This document shows positions 7,706 through 14,997 of a DNA stretch of 17,134 bases, one piece after another. Source of the stretch: DATGLE01 sp035294325 (GTDB taxonomy: Bacteria; Chloroflexota; Ktedonobacteria; Ktedonobacterales; Ktedonobacteraceae); contig DATGLE010000116.1 in NCBI GenBank assembly GCA_035294325.1, positions 1-17,134 on the forward strand, in the 5' to 3' direction. The stretch's first letter is position 1, and each line of letters starts with the position of its first letter. A model generated the notes under the pieces. It was not told the origin of the DNA. It did no database searches and saw only the letters and a program-made list of their open reading frames with translations. The translations under genes were made by a program, and so were the position numbers.

Positions 7706-8938
7706 ATGGCACAGGCACCCGGGCGTCCCTGCCCGACATGCGGCACTCTTGTCCCCGGCGATCAACGTTTTTGCTCAAACTGCGGCACGGATCTGTATTC
7801 CCGGCCGCAGCCCGGTCCATATGGCAGGCAGCCATCGCCGCCGCCTCCACCACCATATGCGCAGCCCTATCCCCCGCTCCAACCGTATCAGTATCAACAG
7901 CCCCCTCAGCAGCAAAATTTTCTCGCCGAACTGCTGGGAGCGTTAGGGCTGCTTTTCCTGCTGCGCCGCTACAGGCCGGGCTATACGCCGCGCCGCCAGA
8001 GCAGCGGCTGCTGCGGCTGTATTGTAACCCTGGCCGTTCTTCTGATAATATTCGGTATACCCGGCTATATTCTTTTCAAATCATCCTCACCACGCGTGAC
8101 ATCCCAGTTCCAGCATAGCACGGGCAGCAACGGCGGTGCGGCCACACAGCAACCCATCACGACGGTTACGCTCAACGAGAGCGTACCATATGCAGGTATT
8201 ACCATGACCGTCGTCAGCGTACAACAGGGTTCCGCCTTTCCCGATGATACTTCAATTAACACCCCGGGCGCTGTGCGCTTGAATCTGAAGGAGGCTGTAG
8301 GCGATAAAGTCGGCATTTTCGCCTATAGTGACGTTGCGCGCCTGATTCTGCCTGATAAGAGCGTGATTTCCCCCTCCAATGCACAGTTTGGAGTCAGTCC
8401 ATCCGCCAACACCACGCGCAATAACTGGTTAGATTTTGCCGTAGCTACCAACGTCAAAACCGATCAATTGCTATTGCAACTGGGCACGAGTGAGGAGGCG
8501 CAGATCATCATTCCCTTGAAACCCGGCGCCGATCTACGCCCGTTTCAGGCGGTGACGGTACCCCTGAACGCTGCGACGCAGTATGCCGGGCTGACGTGGA
8601 CGATTACCTCGGCGACGCGAGCGTGGAGCTACGCCGGACGGCAGGCTCCCCGGGGAATGCGCTATATCGTCCTCACGATGAAGGTAGATAATCCCACGAC
8701 GCGCGACTTTATCGCCTACTATGGCGACTACCAGCGACTCAAGGCCGGTGATGTCACGCAGCCGCCCGAGTCGTCATCGCAATTCCCCACCAGCTTTGCC
8801 CCTGGTTCTTCTGGCACAACCGGAACGATAGCTTTCCTGGCACCGCAGGGCACAACTGCCTACACCCTGGTGTTTCAAGCCCAGCCAAACAATGTGCCGC
8901 CGGTCAATCAGGCAACGCTTGCTTTCCAAATTCCATAG
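7706..8938 (+). CDS. Zinc-ribbon, single-pass membrane protein with two extracellular beta domains
   Basis: 410 residues. The zinc ribbon has C9/C12 and C23/C26 (CPTCG, FCSNCG), followed by a Pro/Tyr/Gln-rich stretch (about 31-70) and an amphipathic leucine-rich segment (about 72-87). A CCGC cluster (102-105) leads into one transmembrane helix (about 104-124). The remaining region (about 145-410) appears to hold two similar halves of about 130 residues. Each opens with a V-x-L-N-x-x-x-x-Y-A-G-(I/L)-T-(M/W) pattern (TVTLNESVPYAGITM and TVPLNAATQYAGLTW), which resembles DUF4352-type immunoglobulin-like telokin domains. It shares the plan, but not the ectodomain, of the zinc-ribbon protein at 1419-2684. 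GGAGGTAA eight bases before the ATG supports this start. The methyltransferase gene follows after 74 bases and may be cotranscribed. Function unknown. Confidence 0.9.
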   Translation: MAQAPGRPCPTCGTLVPGDQRFCSNCGTDLYSRPQPGPYGRQPSPPPPPPYAQPYPPLQPYQYQQPPQQQNFLAELLGALGLLFLLRRYRPGYTPRRQSSGCCGCIVTLAVLLIIFGIPGYILFKSSSPRVTSQFQHSTGSNGGAATQQPITTVTLNESVPYAGITMTVVSVQQGSAFPDDTSINTPGAVRLNLKEAVGDKVGIFAYSDVARLILPDKSVISPSNAQFGVSPSANTTRNNWLDFAVATNVKTDQLLLQLGTSEEAQIIIPLKPGADLRPFQAVTVPLNAATQYAGLTWTITSATRAWSYAGRQAPRGMRYIVLTMKVDNPTTRDFIAYYGDYQRLKAGDVTQPPESSSQFPTSFAPGSSGTTGTIAFLAPQGTTAYTLVFQAQPNNVPPVNQATLAFQIP

Positions 8939-9012
8939 CGCCGGATAGCAGGGAGCAGTGACTCTATGCTGGGCCACAATGGCAATAAAGCATTATTGAG
9001 GTCAAGGAAGTG

Positions 9013-10068
9013 ATGGCGGAACTGGTCTGGAAGGACAAAGCTCGCCCGCGCACTGGCCGCTGCTCAAACGAGGAATGCGAGCAGGGGAGCGGGGGCACAA
9101 TGGGACGCTGGCGCCTCGTGACGGAGGAGTGCTATCCCCCGGAAGGAACGGATGGGGGCGCGGCGGGTATGCCTGGCGAACGCTGGCATAACCGTCTGAT
9201 ACGCGGCGATAGGAGCGCCGCGCTGGCGGCACTGCTGCCTGAGTTTGGTGCCTCCATCAACCTCATCTACATCGATCCTCCGTTCATGACCGGACGCTCG
9301 TTCGCCAAAGACGGGCAACTGGCATATCAGGATACATGGCGCAACGACCTGGATGCCTACCTGCAATGGCTCTACGAAACACTGGTCTACCTTCACGACC
9401 TGCTGGCCGTAGATGGCAGCCTCTATATCCATCTGGATTGGCGCACCAGCCACTACGCTAAAATCATGCTTGATGAGATCTTCACGATAGGTGCACACAT
9501 GGGTGGCGCCGGTTTCAAAAACGAGATTATCTGGCATTACCAGTCGGGGGGCAGTTCGCAGCGCAGCTTTGCGCGCAAACATGACACGCTGCTGCTCTAC
9601 ACGAAATCCGCGCGCTACTGCTTTCACGGTGAAAGGGTGGGCGAGCGGCGCGGCGCGCGGAGGCGTAACCACATGCGTAAAGAAATAGGAGAGGATGGCC
9701 GCGTCTCGTGGAGCATCAGTTCGGCGGGCCGCGTCTACACCTATGATGAGGACACGCGTATGGCGCCGAGCGATGTCTGGAGCGATATCAGCCACCTGCA
9801 CCAGCGCGATCCCGAGCGTACTGGCTACGCAACGCAGAAGCCGCTGGCCCTGCTCGAACGCATCATCCTGGCCTCCTCGGAGGAGGGAGATCTGGTCCTG
9901 GATTGCTTTTGCGGCAGCGGCGTCATGCCGGTGGCCGCCGAGCGACTGGGACGCCGCTGGATTGCCTGCGATAATAGCGACCTGGCAATCACGACGACAC
10001 GCGCACGACTTCTCGCCGAAAGCCAGAGGCAGCCCTTTGTGGTCCAGCATGTTGAAGCTGTCGAGTAG
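9013..10068 (+). CDS. Beta-class DNA adenine/cytosine-N4 methyltransferase (solitary)
   Basis: 351 residues. It should transfer a methyl group from SAM to the exocyclic amine of a base in DNA. Motif IV DPPF (about 88-91, in LIYIDPPFMTG) precedes the SAM-binding motif I (LDCFCGSGVMPVAAERLGRRWIACD, near 296-320), the order of the beta class. TGYATQKPLALLERII (near 270-285) is the usual motif X. The N-terminal ELVW and WHNRLIRGD are typical of type III Mod-like 'site-specific DNA-methyltransferases', but at 351 residues it is shorter than true Mod subunits. A Cys-containing, basic segment between motifs (about 200-225, RRGARRRN) may be part of target recognition. ATG 9013 has AAGGA four bases away; GTG 9010 is possible and ATG 9100 less likely, because it would remove ELVW. 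No restriction endonuclease, Res or specificity gene is adjacent, so it is probably an orphan methylase. Confidence 0.9.
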   Translation: MAELVWKDKARPRTGRCSNEECEQGSGGTMGRWRLVTEECYPPEGTDGGAAGMPGERWHNRLIRGDRSAALAALLPEFGASINLIYIDPPFMTGRSFAKDGQLAYQDTWRNDLDAYLQWLYETLVYLHDLLAVDGSLYIHLDWRTSHYAKIMLDEIFTIGAHMGGAGFKNEIIWHYQSGGSSQRSFARKHDTLLLYTKSARYCFHGERVGERRGARRRNHMRKEIGEDGRVSWSISSAGRVYTYDEDTRMAPSDVWSDISHLHQRDPERTGYATQKPLALLERIILASSEEGDLVLDCFCGSGVMPVAAERLGRRWIACDNSDLAITTTRARLLAESQRQPFVVQHVEAVE

Positions 10069-10097
10069 GAGTTTTTGGGCGACCTGAAACAAACTGC

Positions 10098-10125
10098 TTG
10101 CCAGTGACGATTACCCTGGTATAAG
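10098..10125 (+). promoter_or_regulatory. Candidate sigma70-type promoter for the IMPase-family gene
   Basis: TTGCCA (10098-10103) and TATAAG (10120-10125) are separated by 16 bases; each matches 5 of 6 consensus bases. The start codon at 10241 gives a leader of about 110 bases. That leader contains GTGCGCAGCCGCGCGAAGG (about 10180-10195), which looks like a degraded copy of the short hairpin motif found in the composite elements. Confidence 0.5.
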
Positions 10126-10240
10126 CATTATATATTGGGATAAATGAAGTGTAACAATCAGCATCGGAAAGATCCCCGGTGCGCAGCCGCGCGAAGGTTT
10201 CCCGATCTTGAACGTTAACCTTCATAAAAAGGGCCTGGTC

Positions 10241-11041
10241 ATGCTAGAACTATTGGAGCGGCTTTTCCGGCAGGTGCGCGCCTATGCCCAGTCTGAGAGA
10301 TTTGACCGGGAGAAGGTTTACCGCCAGTTCTCCGGCCATACCACGATGCAGTTCGACCATGATGCCGAAGACCTGATTATCAACGGGCTTCGGGAAAGTA
10401 GTTATGGCTTCGAGGTCATCACAGAGGAGCGGCCTGCCTTCACAACGGCCCCCGCGCCATCCTATCGCATCGTCATCGATCCGATAGATGGCTCGACCAA
10501 CGTGATGCGCGGCGTTATGACCGCAGGGGTTTCCCTGGCGGTTCTGCCCATCGATGCGCCGCTCATACCTGAATGCGTCCAGTATGCGCTGGTGGGGGAG
10601 ATCTTTAGCGGAACCGTGTATAAGGCGCAGCAGGGTAGAGGGGCCTTTCGCAATGGGAGGCGCTGCCGGGTAAGTGAGACGAAGCAGTTGCAGGACTGCG
10701 TGGCAGGCATGAATTTCGATGGCAGGAATATGCGAGCAGTTCAGGCCATGCTCATCAGTGCGCCGGGGCCGCGCATGGTGCGTCGCACCGGCAGTTCGTC
10801 GATAGATTGCGTTTACGTTGCCAGCGGAGCCTATGATGCCTACATCGATGTCGGGGATATACTCACCGGAGAGTCGTTCCTGGCCGCGGCCGGTATTGTG
10901 CTGGAAGCCGGGGGCATCGTCAGCGATCAGCAGGGCCGGGCGCTGCGTCCCGTTCCCAACCTGACAGAAGGTTTCTCGCTGGTCATGGCCGGTACGCGAG
11001 AACTGCACGAGGCTCTGATTGCCCGGCTGGCAGTGAGCTAG
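10241..11041 (+). CDS. Inositol monophosphatase-family phosphatase
   Basis: 266 residues from the ATG at 10241, which has AAGGG seven bases upstream; a TTG at 10208 would add 11 residues. The family removes phosphate from inositol phosphate, fructose bisphosphate, PAP or similar small molecules using Mg ions. Motif 1, ITEE (E62/E63), and motif 2, IDPIDGSTN (D80, D83), are intact. The RRTGSSSIDCVYVASGAYDAYID block (182-203) and the terminal LEAGG (221-225) fit the archaeal/bacterial IMPase-FBPase branch. The third metal-ligand motif, normally (W/T)-D-x-A-A, reads E-S-F-L-A-A here (211-216), so the usual metal-binding Asp appears to be Ser212. Activity or substrate may therefore differ. It stands alone, downstream of the methyltransferase with its own likely promoter. 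Confident as to family, unsure as to substrate. Confidence 0.88.
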   Translation: MLELLERLFRQVRAYAQSERFDREKVYRQFSGHTTMQFDHDAEDLIINGLRESSYGFEVITEERPAFTTAPAPSYRIVIDPIDGSTNVMRGVMTAGVSLAVLPIDAPLIPECVQYALVGEIFSGTVYKAQQGRGAFRNGRRCRVSETKQLQDCVAGMNFDGRNMRAVQAMLISAPGPRMVRRTGSSSIDCVYVASGAYDAYIDVGDILTGESFLAAAGIVLEAGGIVSDQQGRALRPVPNLTEGFSLVMAGTRELHEALIARLAVS

Positions 11042-11088
11042 CTCACTGCGCAGAGAGTCCCGGCAGGGTATATGTTCGTCTTATAAGT

Positions 11089-11177
11089 GTATCTGATTTC
11101 CCGCACTGGCGTTTGCTCGCGCGGCTGAGCCACGCAAGGGCCCGAGCAGAAGGATAAAGATGCCGAGCATCAGATAC
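11089..11177. repeat. Element E: 89-base repeat with 9-bp terminal inverted repeats, no long palindrome
   Basis: It begins with GTATCTGAT (11089-11097) and ends with the exact reverse complement ATCAGATAC (11169-11177). Inside is the short hairpin GCGCGGC, TGA, GCCACGC, then AAGG (11119-11139), nested in TGCTCG and CGAGCA. The border word and the hairpin match elements A to C, but no 24-31 base palindrome is present. It starts 47 bases after the IMPase-family stop codon and ends about 70 bases before the transpeptidase start. The remaining bases of this 207-base gap show no feature I can support. Confidence 0.7.
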
Positions 11178-11248
11178 TATCTAATCAGGTGTATATGGAC
11201 AATCATTGATGATGATAAAGAGCCAGTTTATCTATAAGAGGTTCGTCT

Positions 11249-12376
11249 ATGTATAAGCAGCAGAGATCGTCAAAGAGCGATATCTGGCATTCCCTCCCGC
11301 TATCGCTTCTGGGCGCACTGGCAATATGTCTTCTAACATTGAGCGCTTGTAGCCCGTTCGCCACGGCACAAAAGCCGGTGAGCACCCCGACGGCTACCCC
11401 GATCCCCATGCCGGCTATCAGTGCGACGCTGCGGAATCAGGGCGATATGCAATTGCAGGCGTTTCAGCAATGGATCGACCTTATGAAGCAGTATAGTGGT
11501 AACGTGACTTCTTATCAGCAGCAATACAACGCCGACCAGCAGGCGCTTCAGAACGCGACCACGAGCGCGGAGTACCAGACGGCGCTCCACACTTTGAACG
11601 GCCACGTCGCATCGATCAAGATACCGGCCATGAAGACCGAAGCACAGAACCTGCTTCAAAAGCTTGAGCAAGGGGTCACGGCCTATGGGCAGAAGCATCA
11701 GTACTATGATAGCTACAACAATACTACCTATCCTCTTGGTTACGAATATGGCTCGAACGGCATCGGCGGCAACCTCTGGGTAGAGGGCGATATGGCATCG
11801 GCGAAGACGATGGCCGATTACCAGCAGATCATCGAAGATCTCAATATGTATCAGTTCAATTTTAAAGAAATGGTAGCCAATAGCAACGATAGGACGCCGT
11901 ATAATCAGCCGCACAAGACGGATCTCCAGCTTATGCAGCATTACAACAAGACAAACGGGAAGGTCATCGTCGTTTCGCTGGAAGAACAGGCGCTGCGGGC
12001 TTACGATAATGGGCAGTTGGTGAAAGCCTTCTATGTGACAACAGGACGCCCGGAACTACCGACGCCGCCGGGAGTCTGGTGGGTTGAAGGGAAGCAATCG
12101 CCGACTGTATTCAAGACGAATGCGCCGAAGAATTCGCCCGACTGGTACCCTCCCACCCCCATCAATTACGCGATGCAATATCATAGCAATGGCTACTATC
12201 TCCATGATAGCTGGTGGCGCGTCGAGTACGGCCCGGGCACCAACTTCCCCCACGCGGATGTCAGCGGGGATGTCTTCTCAGACCAGGGATCACATGGCTG
12301 TGTGAATATGTCGAAGGCGGATGCGGGCTGGGTATATGGCTTTGTGCAGCTCTATACGCCCATCATCATCTATTAG
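11249..12376 (+). CDS. YkuD L,D-transpeptidase lipoprotein
   Basis: 375 residues. The N-terminus has basic residues, a hydrophobic stretch and the lipobox L-S-A-C (31-34), so C34 should be lipidated and the protein tethered outside the membrane. A Thr/Pro linker follows, then a Gln-rich helical region (about 55-150) that may form coiled coil. From about 233 to the end is a YkuD domain: KVIVVSLEEQALRAYDNG, GYYLHDSW supplying the His, and SHGCVNM with the catalytic C351. YkuD enzymes form 3-3 peptidoglycan cross-links or attach proteins to the wall. The usual H-G of the first motif is H-D here. The protein ends directly after the domain. GAGG lies about eight bases before the ATG. It is convergent with the C39-like peptidase, with element D between. 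Confidence 0.93.
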   Translation: MYKQQRSSKSDIWHSLPLSLLGALAICLLTLSACSPFATAQKPVSTPTATPIPMPAISATLRNQGDMQLQAFQQWIDLMKQYSGNVTSYQQQYNADQQALQNATTSAEYQTALHTLNGHVASIKIPAMKTEAQNLLQKLEQGVTAYGQKHQYYDSYNNTTYPLGYEYGSNGIGGNLWVEGDMASAKTMADYQQIIEDLNMYQFNFKEMVANSNDRTPYNQPHKTDLQLMQHYNKTNGKVIVVSLEEQALRAYDNGQLVKAFYVTTGRPELPTPPGVWWVEGKQSPTVFKTNAPKNSPDWYPPTPINYAMQYHSNGYYLHDSWWRVEYGPGTNFPHADVSGDVFSDQGSHGCVNMSKADAGWVYGFVQLYTPIIIY

Positions 12377-12407
12377 TCTTAGATAGCGCCATGTGCCTGT
12401 TTTCCCT

Positions 12408-12581
12408 GACACCTCACCGCTGCGCGGTTCGCCAGGAAGAGAAGCCAGTTGGGCAGAGTGCCTGCGGCACTCTGCCCAACTGGCTTCTCTTCCTGGGTGC
12501 GCCGCAGGCGCACAAAACACGCATATGGTGTTAGATAGGTCTCCACCCTCTCTAATAGTCGTGCGGCGCAGCCGCACAAGG
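12408..12581. repeat. Composite palindromic element D (31-bp perfect palindrome with flanking short hairpins)
   Basis: The arms 12432-12462 and 12466-12496 are perfectly complementary over 31 bases around the loop TGC. To the left is a small hairpin ACCGC, TGC, GCGGT (12416-12428). Directly to the right is GTGCGCC, GCA, GGCGCAC, then AAAA (12497-12517). A second short hairpin, GTGCGGC, GCA, GCCGCAC, then AAGG, lies at 12561-12581. The long palindrome starts 55 bases after the transpeptidase stop, and the convergent peptidase ends at 12612. Terminator function is possible, but there is no T-tract. This is the longest and most perfect palindrome in the window. Confidence 0.85.
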
Positions 12582-12611
12582 GAGAAAGTAAGCACAGCCA
12601 CAAGCAGGTGG

Positions 12612-13529
12612 TCAGGTGCGTGGGGTGAGGATAGCGCTGAGGCCCTGCCACATGCCCGTAAACATTGCGTAGGACATGCGCTGAAAATTGTGGGGCGAAG
12701 AATCCGCAATGTAAACGTACTGGTTATCGCCGCCGCGCACAACAAAAATATGACCGTTAGGAAAATAATAGCTATCGCGCACACTGACAATAACCGGCGT
12801 CCCCTTATTGGCGATGCTGACAATATCTTGCACACTGCGCGAGTGGCTGAGGTCAGCGTTAAAACCGAAATACGCGGCGGTCTGCGCTATCCCCTGATCG
12901 CGCAGCAACCCGAGCTGCACATTCCATACGCCCAGCGTCAGTTCTTCCTGGAGCACGTCGGCGGCGATCAGGTGCTTGCCATAAGCATTCATGACCTCTG
13001 CCATCGCAATACCGGAGCAGGAAGAATAGCTCCAGACCTGCCACTGGTAGGTATTGTAGTACTGATTGCGTGCAGTCGAATCGATGCGCACAAGGCGCTG
13101 GCTCGCCGTCAGTGGCAGCGGATGAGCAGCGGGATTGATGGCAGCCTGGTTGTTGCTCAGCACGCTCAATCCCAACCCATGAGTGATGGTCTGAAAGGTT
13201 TCACCGGCGAAGCCGCTTTGAATGGTAAGGGTAATCAGAATCATGAGCAGGAAGCCCAGGGAGACAAGGGTACGGCGCCGGCTGTACCAGGAAGAAGGCA
13301 GAGTGAAGGTCGGGATGGGTTCAGGCTCCTCGACACCGACGACATTCCCCTCCTGCAAGTATAAAATAGCGGTTACATGTTTATCGAGAGGGTGGGAGGG
13401 GAGACCGTTAGACCGTGCGCCCAGTGTGCGTTTGTGGCGCTGGTACTCGCGCTGTGCGCTGAAGATGAGACTGGCAATAATCAGCAGCGTCACAACGAGC
13501 AAGAGAGCTGTGATAGCAGCGGACAGCAT
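12612..13529 (-). CDS. Membrane-anchored C39-like (papain-fold) cysteine peptidase
   Basis: 305 residues. Two transmembrane helices are likely, near 4-24 and 88-104, with a Pro/Glu-containing loop between them. The C-terminal domain (about 140-305) resembles peptidase_C39-like proteins: NTYQWQVWSYSSCSGIAMAEVMNAYG, with C171 as nucleophile and a Gln (162 or 164) before it for the oxyanion hole; GHIFVVRGG with H260; and YIADSSP with D276. That is a full Cys-His-Asp set in the expected order. The domain should face the outside if the second helix is its anchor. C39-like enzymes without a transporter often cleave leaders or wall-linked peptides; the substrate here is unknown. GAGGTC seven bases before the ATG supports the start. 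Confidence 0.85.
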   Translation of the reverse strand: MLSAAITALLLVVTLLIIASLIFSAQREYQRHKRTLGARSNGLPSHPLDKHVTAILYLQEGNVVGVEEPEPIPTFTLPSSWYSRRRTLVSLGFLLMILITLTIQSGFAGETFQTITHGLGLSVLSNNQAAINPAAHPLPLTASQRLVRIDSTARNQYYNTYQWQVWSYSSCSGIAMAEVMNAYGKHLIAADVLQEELTLGVWNVQLGLLRDQGIAQTAAYFGFNADLSHSRSVQDIVSIANKGTPVIVSVRDSYYFPNGHIFVVRGGDNQYVYIADSSPHNFQRMSYAMFTGMWQGLSAILTPRT

Positions 13530-13706
13530 ACGATGACCTCACTGGAAAGAAATTCCTGTATATCTAGTATTGAATATAACGAATGACGGAGGCAAAGCGG
13601 GATTTCTGCTTAAAAATCAGCCCGATAAGGCTACTCCGGCTCGCCGCCAGTACGAAAGTTCAGCATTAAACTGGGCAGAAGAACAGGGGTTGCTGGCAGG
13701 TTGATA

Positions 13707-13719
13707 GCATATACTATGC
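13707..13719 (+). promoter_or_regulatory. Possible -10 region and operator-like repeat before the MFS gene
   Basis: TATACT (13710-13715) lies inside the inverted repeat GCATA, TAC, TATGC. No good -35 is found at the right distance; TTGCTG at 13690 is closer than usual. The MFS start codon is 60 bases downstream. A weak call. The rest of the 245-base divergent gap (13530-13774) shows nothing I can support. Confidence 0.3.
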
Positions 13720-13774
13720 ATGAGTTGTCGCTTATTAATCCCGCAAGTGCCTGTGAGGCAGAGAAGTATAGTCA

Positions 13775-14995
13775 ATGAGAATAGCAAAGAGCATCTATTT
13801 CCCGCGCCCACTCTGGCTCCTGTTCGCTGGTATATTTCTGAATCGGTTTGGCAGCTTCGTCAGCATCTTTCTCGTACTGTATATGACCTCCAGGGGATAT
13901 ACAGCGATGCAGGCAGGCGTCGCGGTAGGGGCATATGGCGTTGGCAGCCTGGGAGCCTCCTTCTTTGGCGGCTACCTCGCCGATTGGCTGGGACGGCGCT
14001 CTACACTTGCCCTCTCCATGTTCTGTTCGGCGGCGGCTATGCTGGCGCTTTCACAGGCTCAGACCTTGCCGCTGATGATCCTGCTCACCGGGCTCGCGGG
14101 TATGATGGCAGAGCTATATCGCCCGGCCTCCAGCGCACTCCTGACGGATCTGGCACCGCCGGAACAGCGGGTGACAGCCTTCGCCTGGTACCGCCTCGCT
14201 ACCAATCTTGGCTTCGCCGCCAGTCCCGTCGTTGCAGGTCTGCTCGCCAGCCACTCCTTTTTGCTCGTCTTTCTCGGCGATGCCCTGACCTCCCTCGTTT
14301 TCGGTCTGCTGGCCCTCTTTGCCCTACCCAGAAATGAGCAGCGCAGTTCTATGATCCAGGAGCGCGAACTGGACGGACTGTGGCGGGCACTGCGCCGCGA
14401 TCACCGCTACCTCCTCTTCTTACTTGGATCCATCCTGGTCTCTTTTGTCTATTTCCAGCATCTCTCCACGTTTGCCTTGCAGGTAAAGGCGGACGGATTG
14501 TCGAATGCCGCCTATGGGATGCTGCTCTCTGTGAACGGAACGTGCATCATCTTCCTCGAACTGCCTATCAGCAGCATAACGCGCAGGTTTCCCTCACGTC
14601 CGGTTATCGCGGTTGGCTGGCTGCTGATCGCCCTGGGGTTCGGGTTGATCTCTATAGTGCATACTGTTGCGCCGCTGGTTCTGACGGTAGTTATCTGGAC
14701 GCTGGGCGAGATGGTACATTCTCCTGTCTCGTCTGCCTATGTCTCAAATCTTTCCCCCGCGCACTTGCGTGGCCGCTATCAGGGAATCTGGGGCCTGACC
14801 TGGAGCGCCGGGCTGATTTTAGGGCCGGCACTGGGTTCCCTGCTCTTCTCCTGGAGCGCGGTGATACTCTGGCTGCTCTGTGGCGCGTTGGGCCTGCTAG
14901 CAGCGCTGCTAGTCTTGTTCAGTGGGAGGCTGCCGGAGCGTCAGGGTGGTGGACCTGGCGACAACGAAACTCTTCCTGCTCATGGAGAAGAGTAG
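13775..14995 (+). CDS. MFS transporter, DHA1-like drug/metabolite exporter
   Basis: 406 residues with about 12 hydrophobic helices in two six-helix halves joined by a charged loop (about 189-212, RNEQRSSMIQERELDG). The MFS motif A between helices 2 and 3 is clear: GGYLADWLGRRS (65-76). The N-terminal NRFGSFVSIFLVLYM resembles MdtH/YdeE-type proton-coupled exporters. It should export small molecules at the cytoplasmic membrane; the substrate cannot be told from sequence. Upstream ribosome binding is weak (AGAAG about nine bases away), but no other start keeps the first helix. The C-terminus is a short polar tail. No regulator gene is adjacent. Confidence 0.92.
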   Translation: MRIAKSIYFPRPLWLLFAGIFLNRFGSFVSIFLVLYMTSRGYTAMQAGVAVGAYGVGSLGASFFGGYLADWLGRRSTLALSMFCSAAAMLALSQAQTLPLMILLTGLAGMMAELYRPASSALLTDLAPPEQRVTAFAWYRLATNLGFAASPVVAGLLASHSFLLVFLGDALTSLVFGLLALFALPRNEQRSSMIQERELDGLWRALRRDHRYLLFLLGSILVSFVYFQHLSTFALQVKADGLSNAAYGMLLSVNGTCIIFLELPISSITRRFPSRPVIAVGWLLIALGFGLISIVHTVAPLVLTVVIWTLGEMVHSPVSSAYVSNLSPAHLRGRYQGIWGLTWSAGLILGPALGSLLFSWSAVILWLLCGALGLLAALLVLFSGRLPERQGGGPGDNETLPAHGEE

Positions 14996-14997
14996 AG

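Noticed and set aside
9064..10092. 342-residue minus-strand frame
   Set aside because: It is antisense to the methyltransferase, which has DPPF, the SAM loop and motif X. The antisense product has no coherent domain.
10208..10240. TTG start for the IMPase-family gene
   Set aside because: The ATG at 10241 has AAGGG at good spacing, and the extra 11 residues are not needed by the fold; the TTG remains possible.
12393..13364. 323-residue plus-strand frame
   Set aside because: It runs through element D and antisense to the C39-like peptidase, which has a strong ribosome-binding site and a complete catalytic set.
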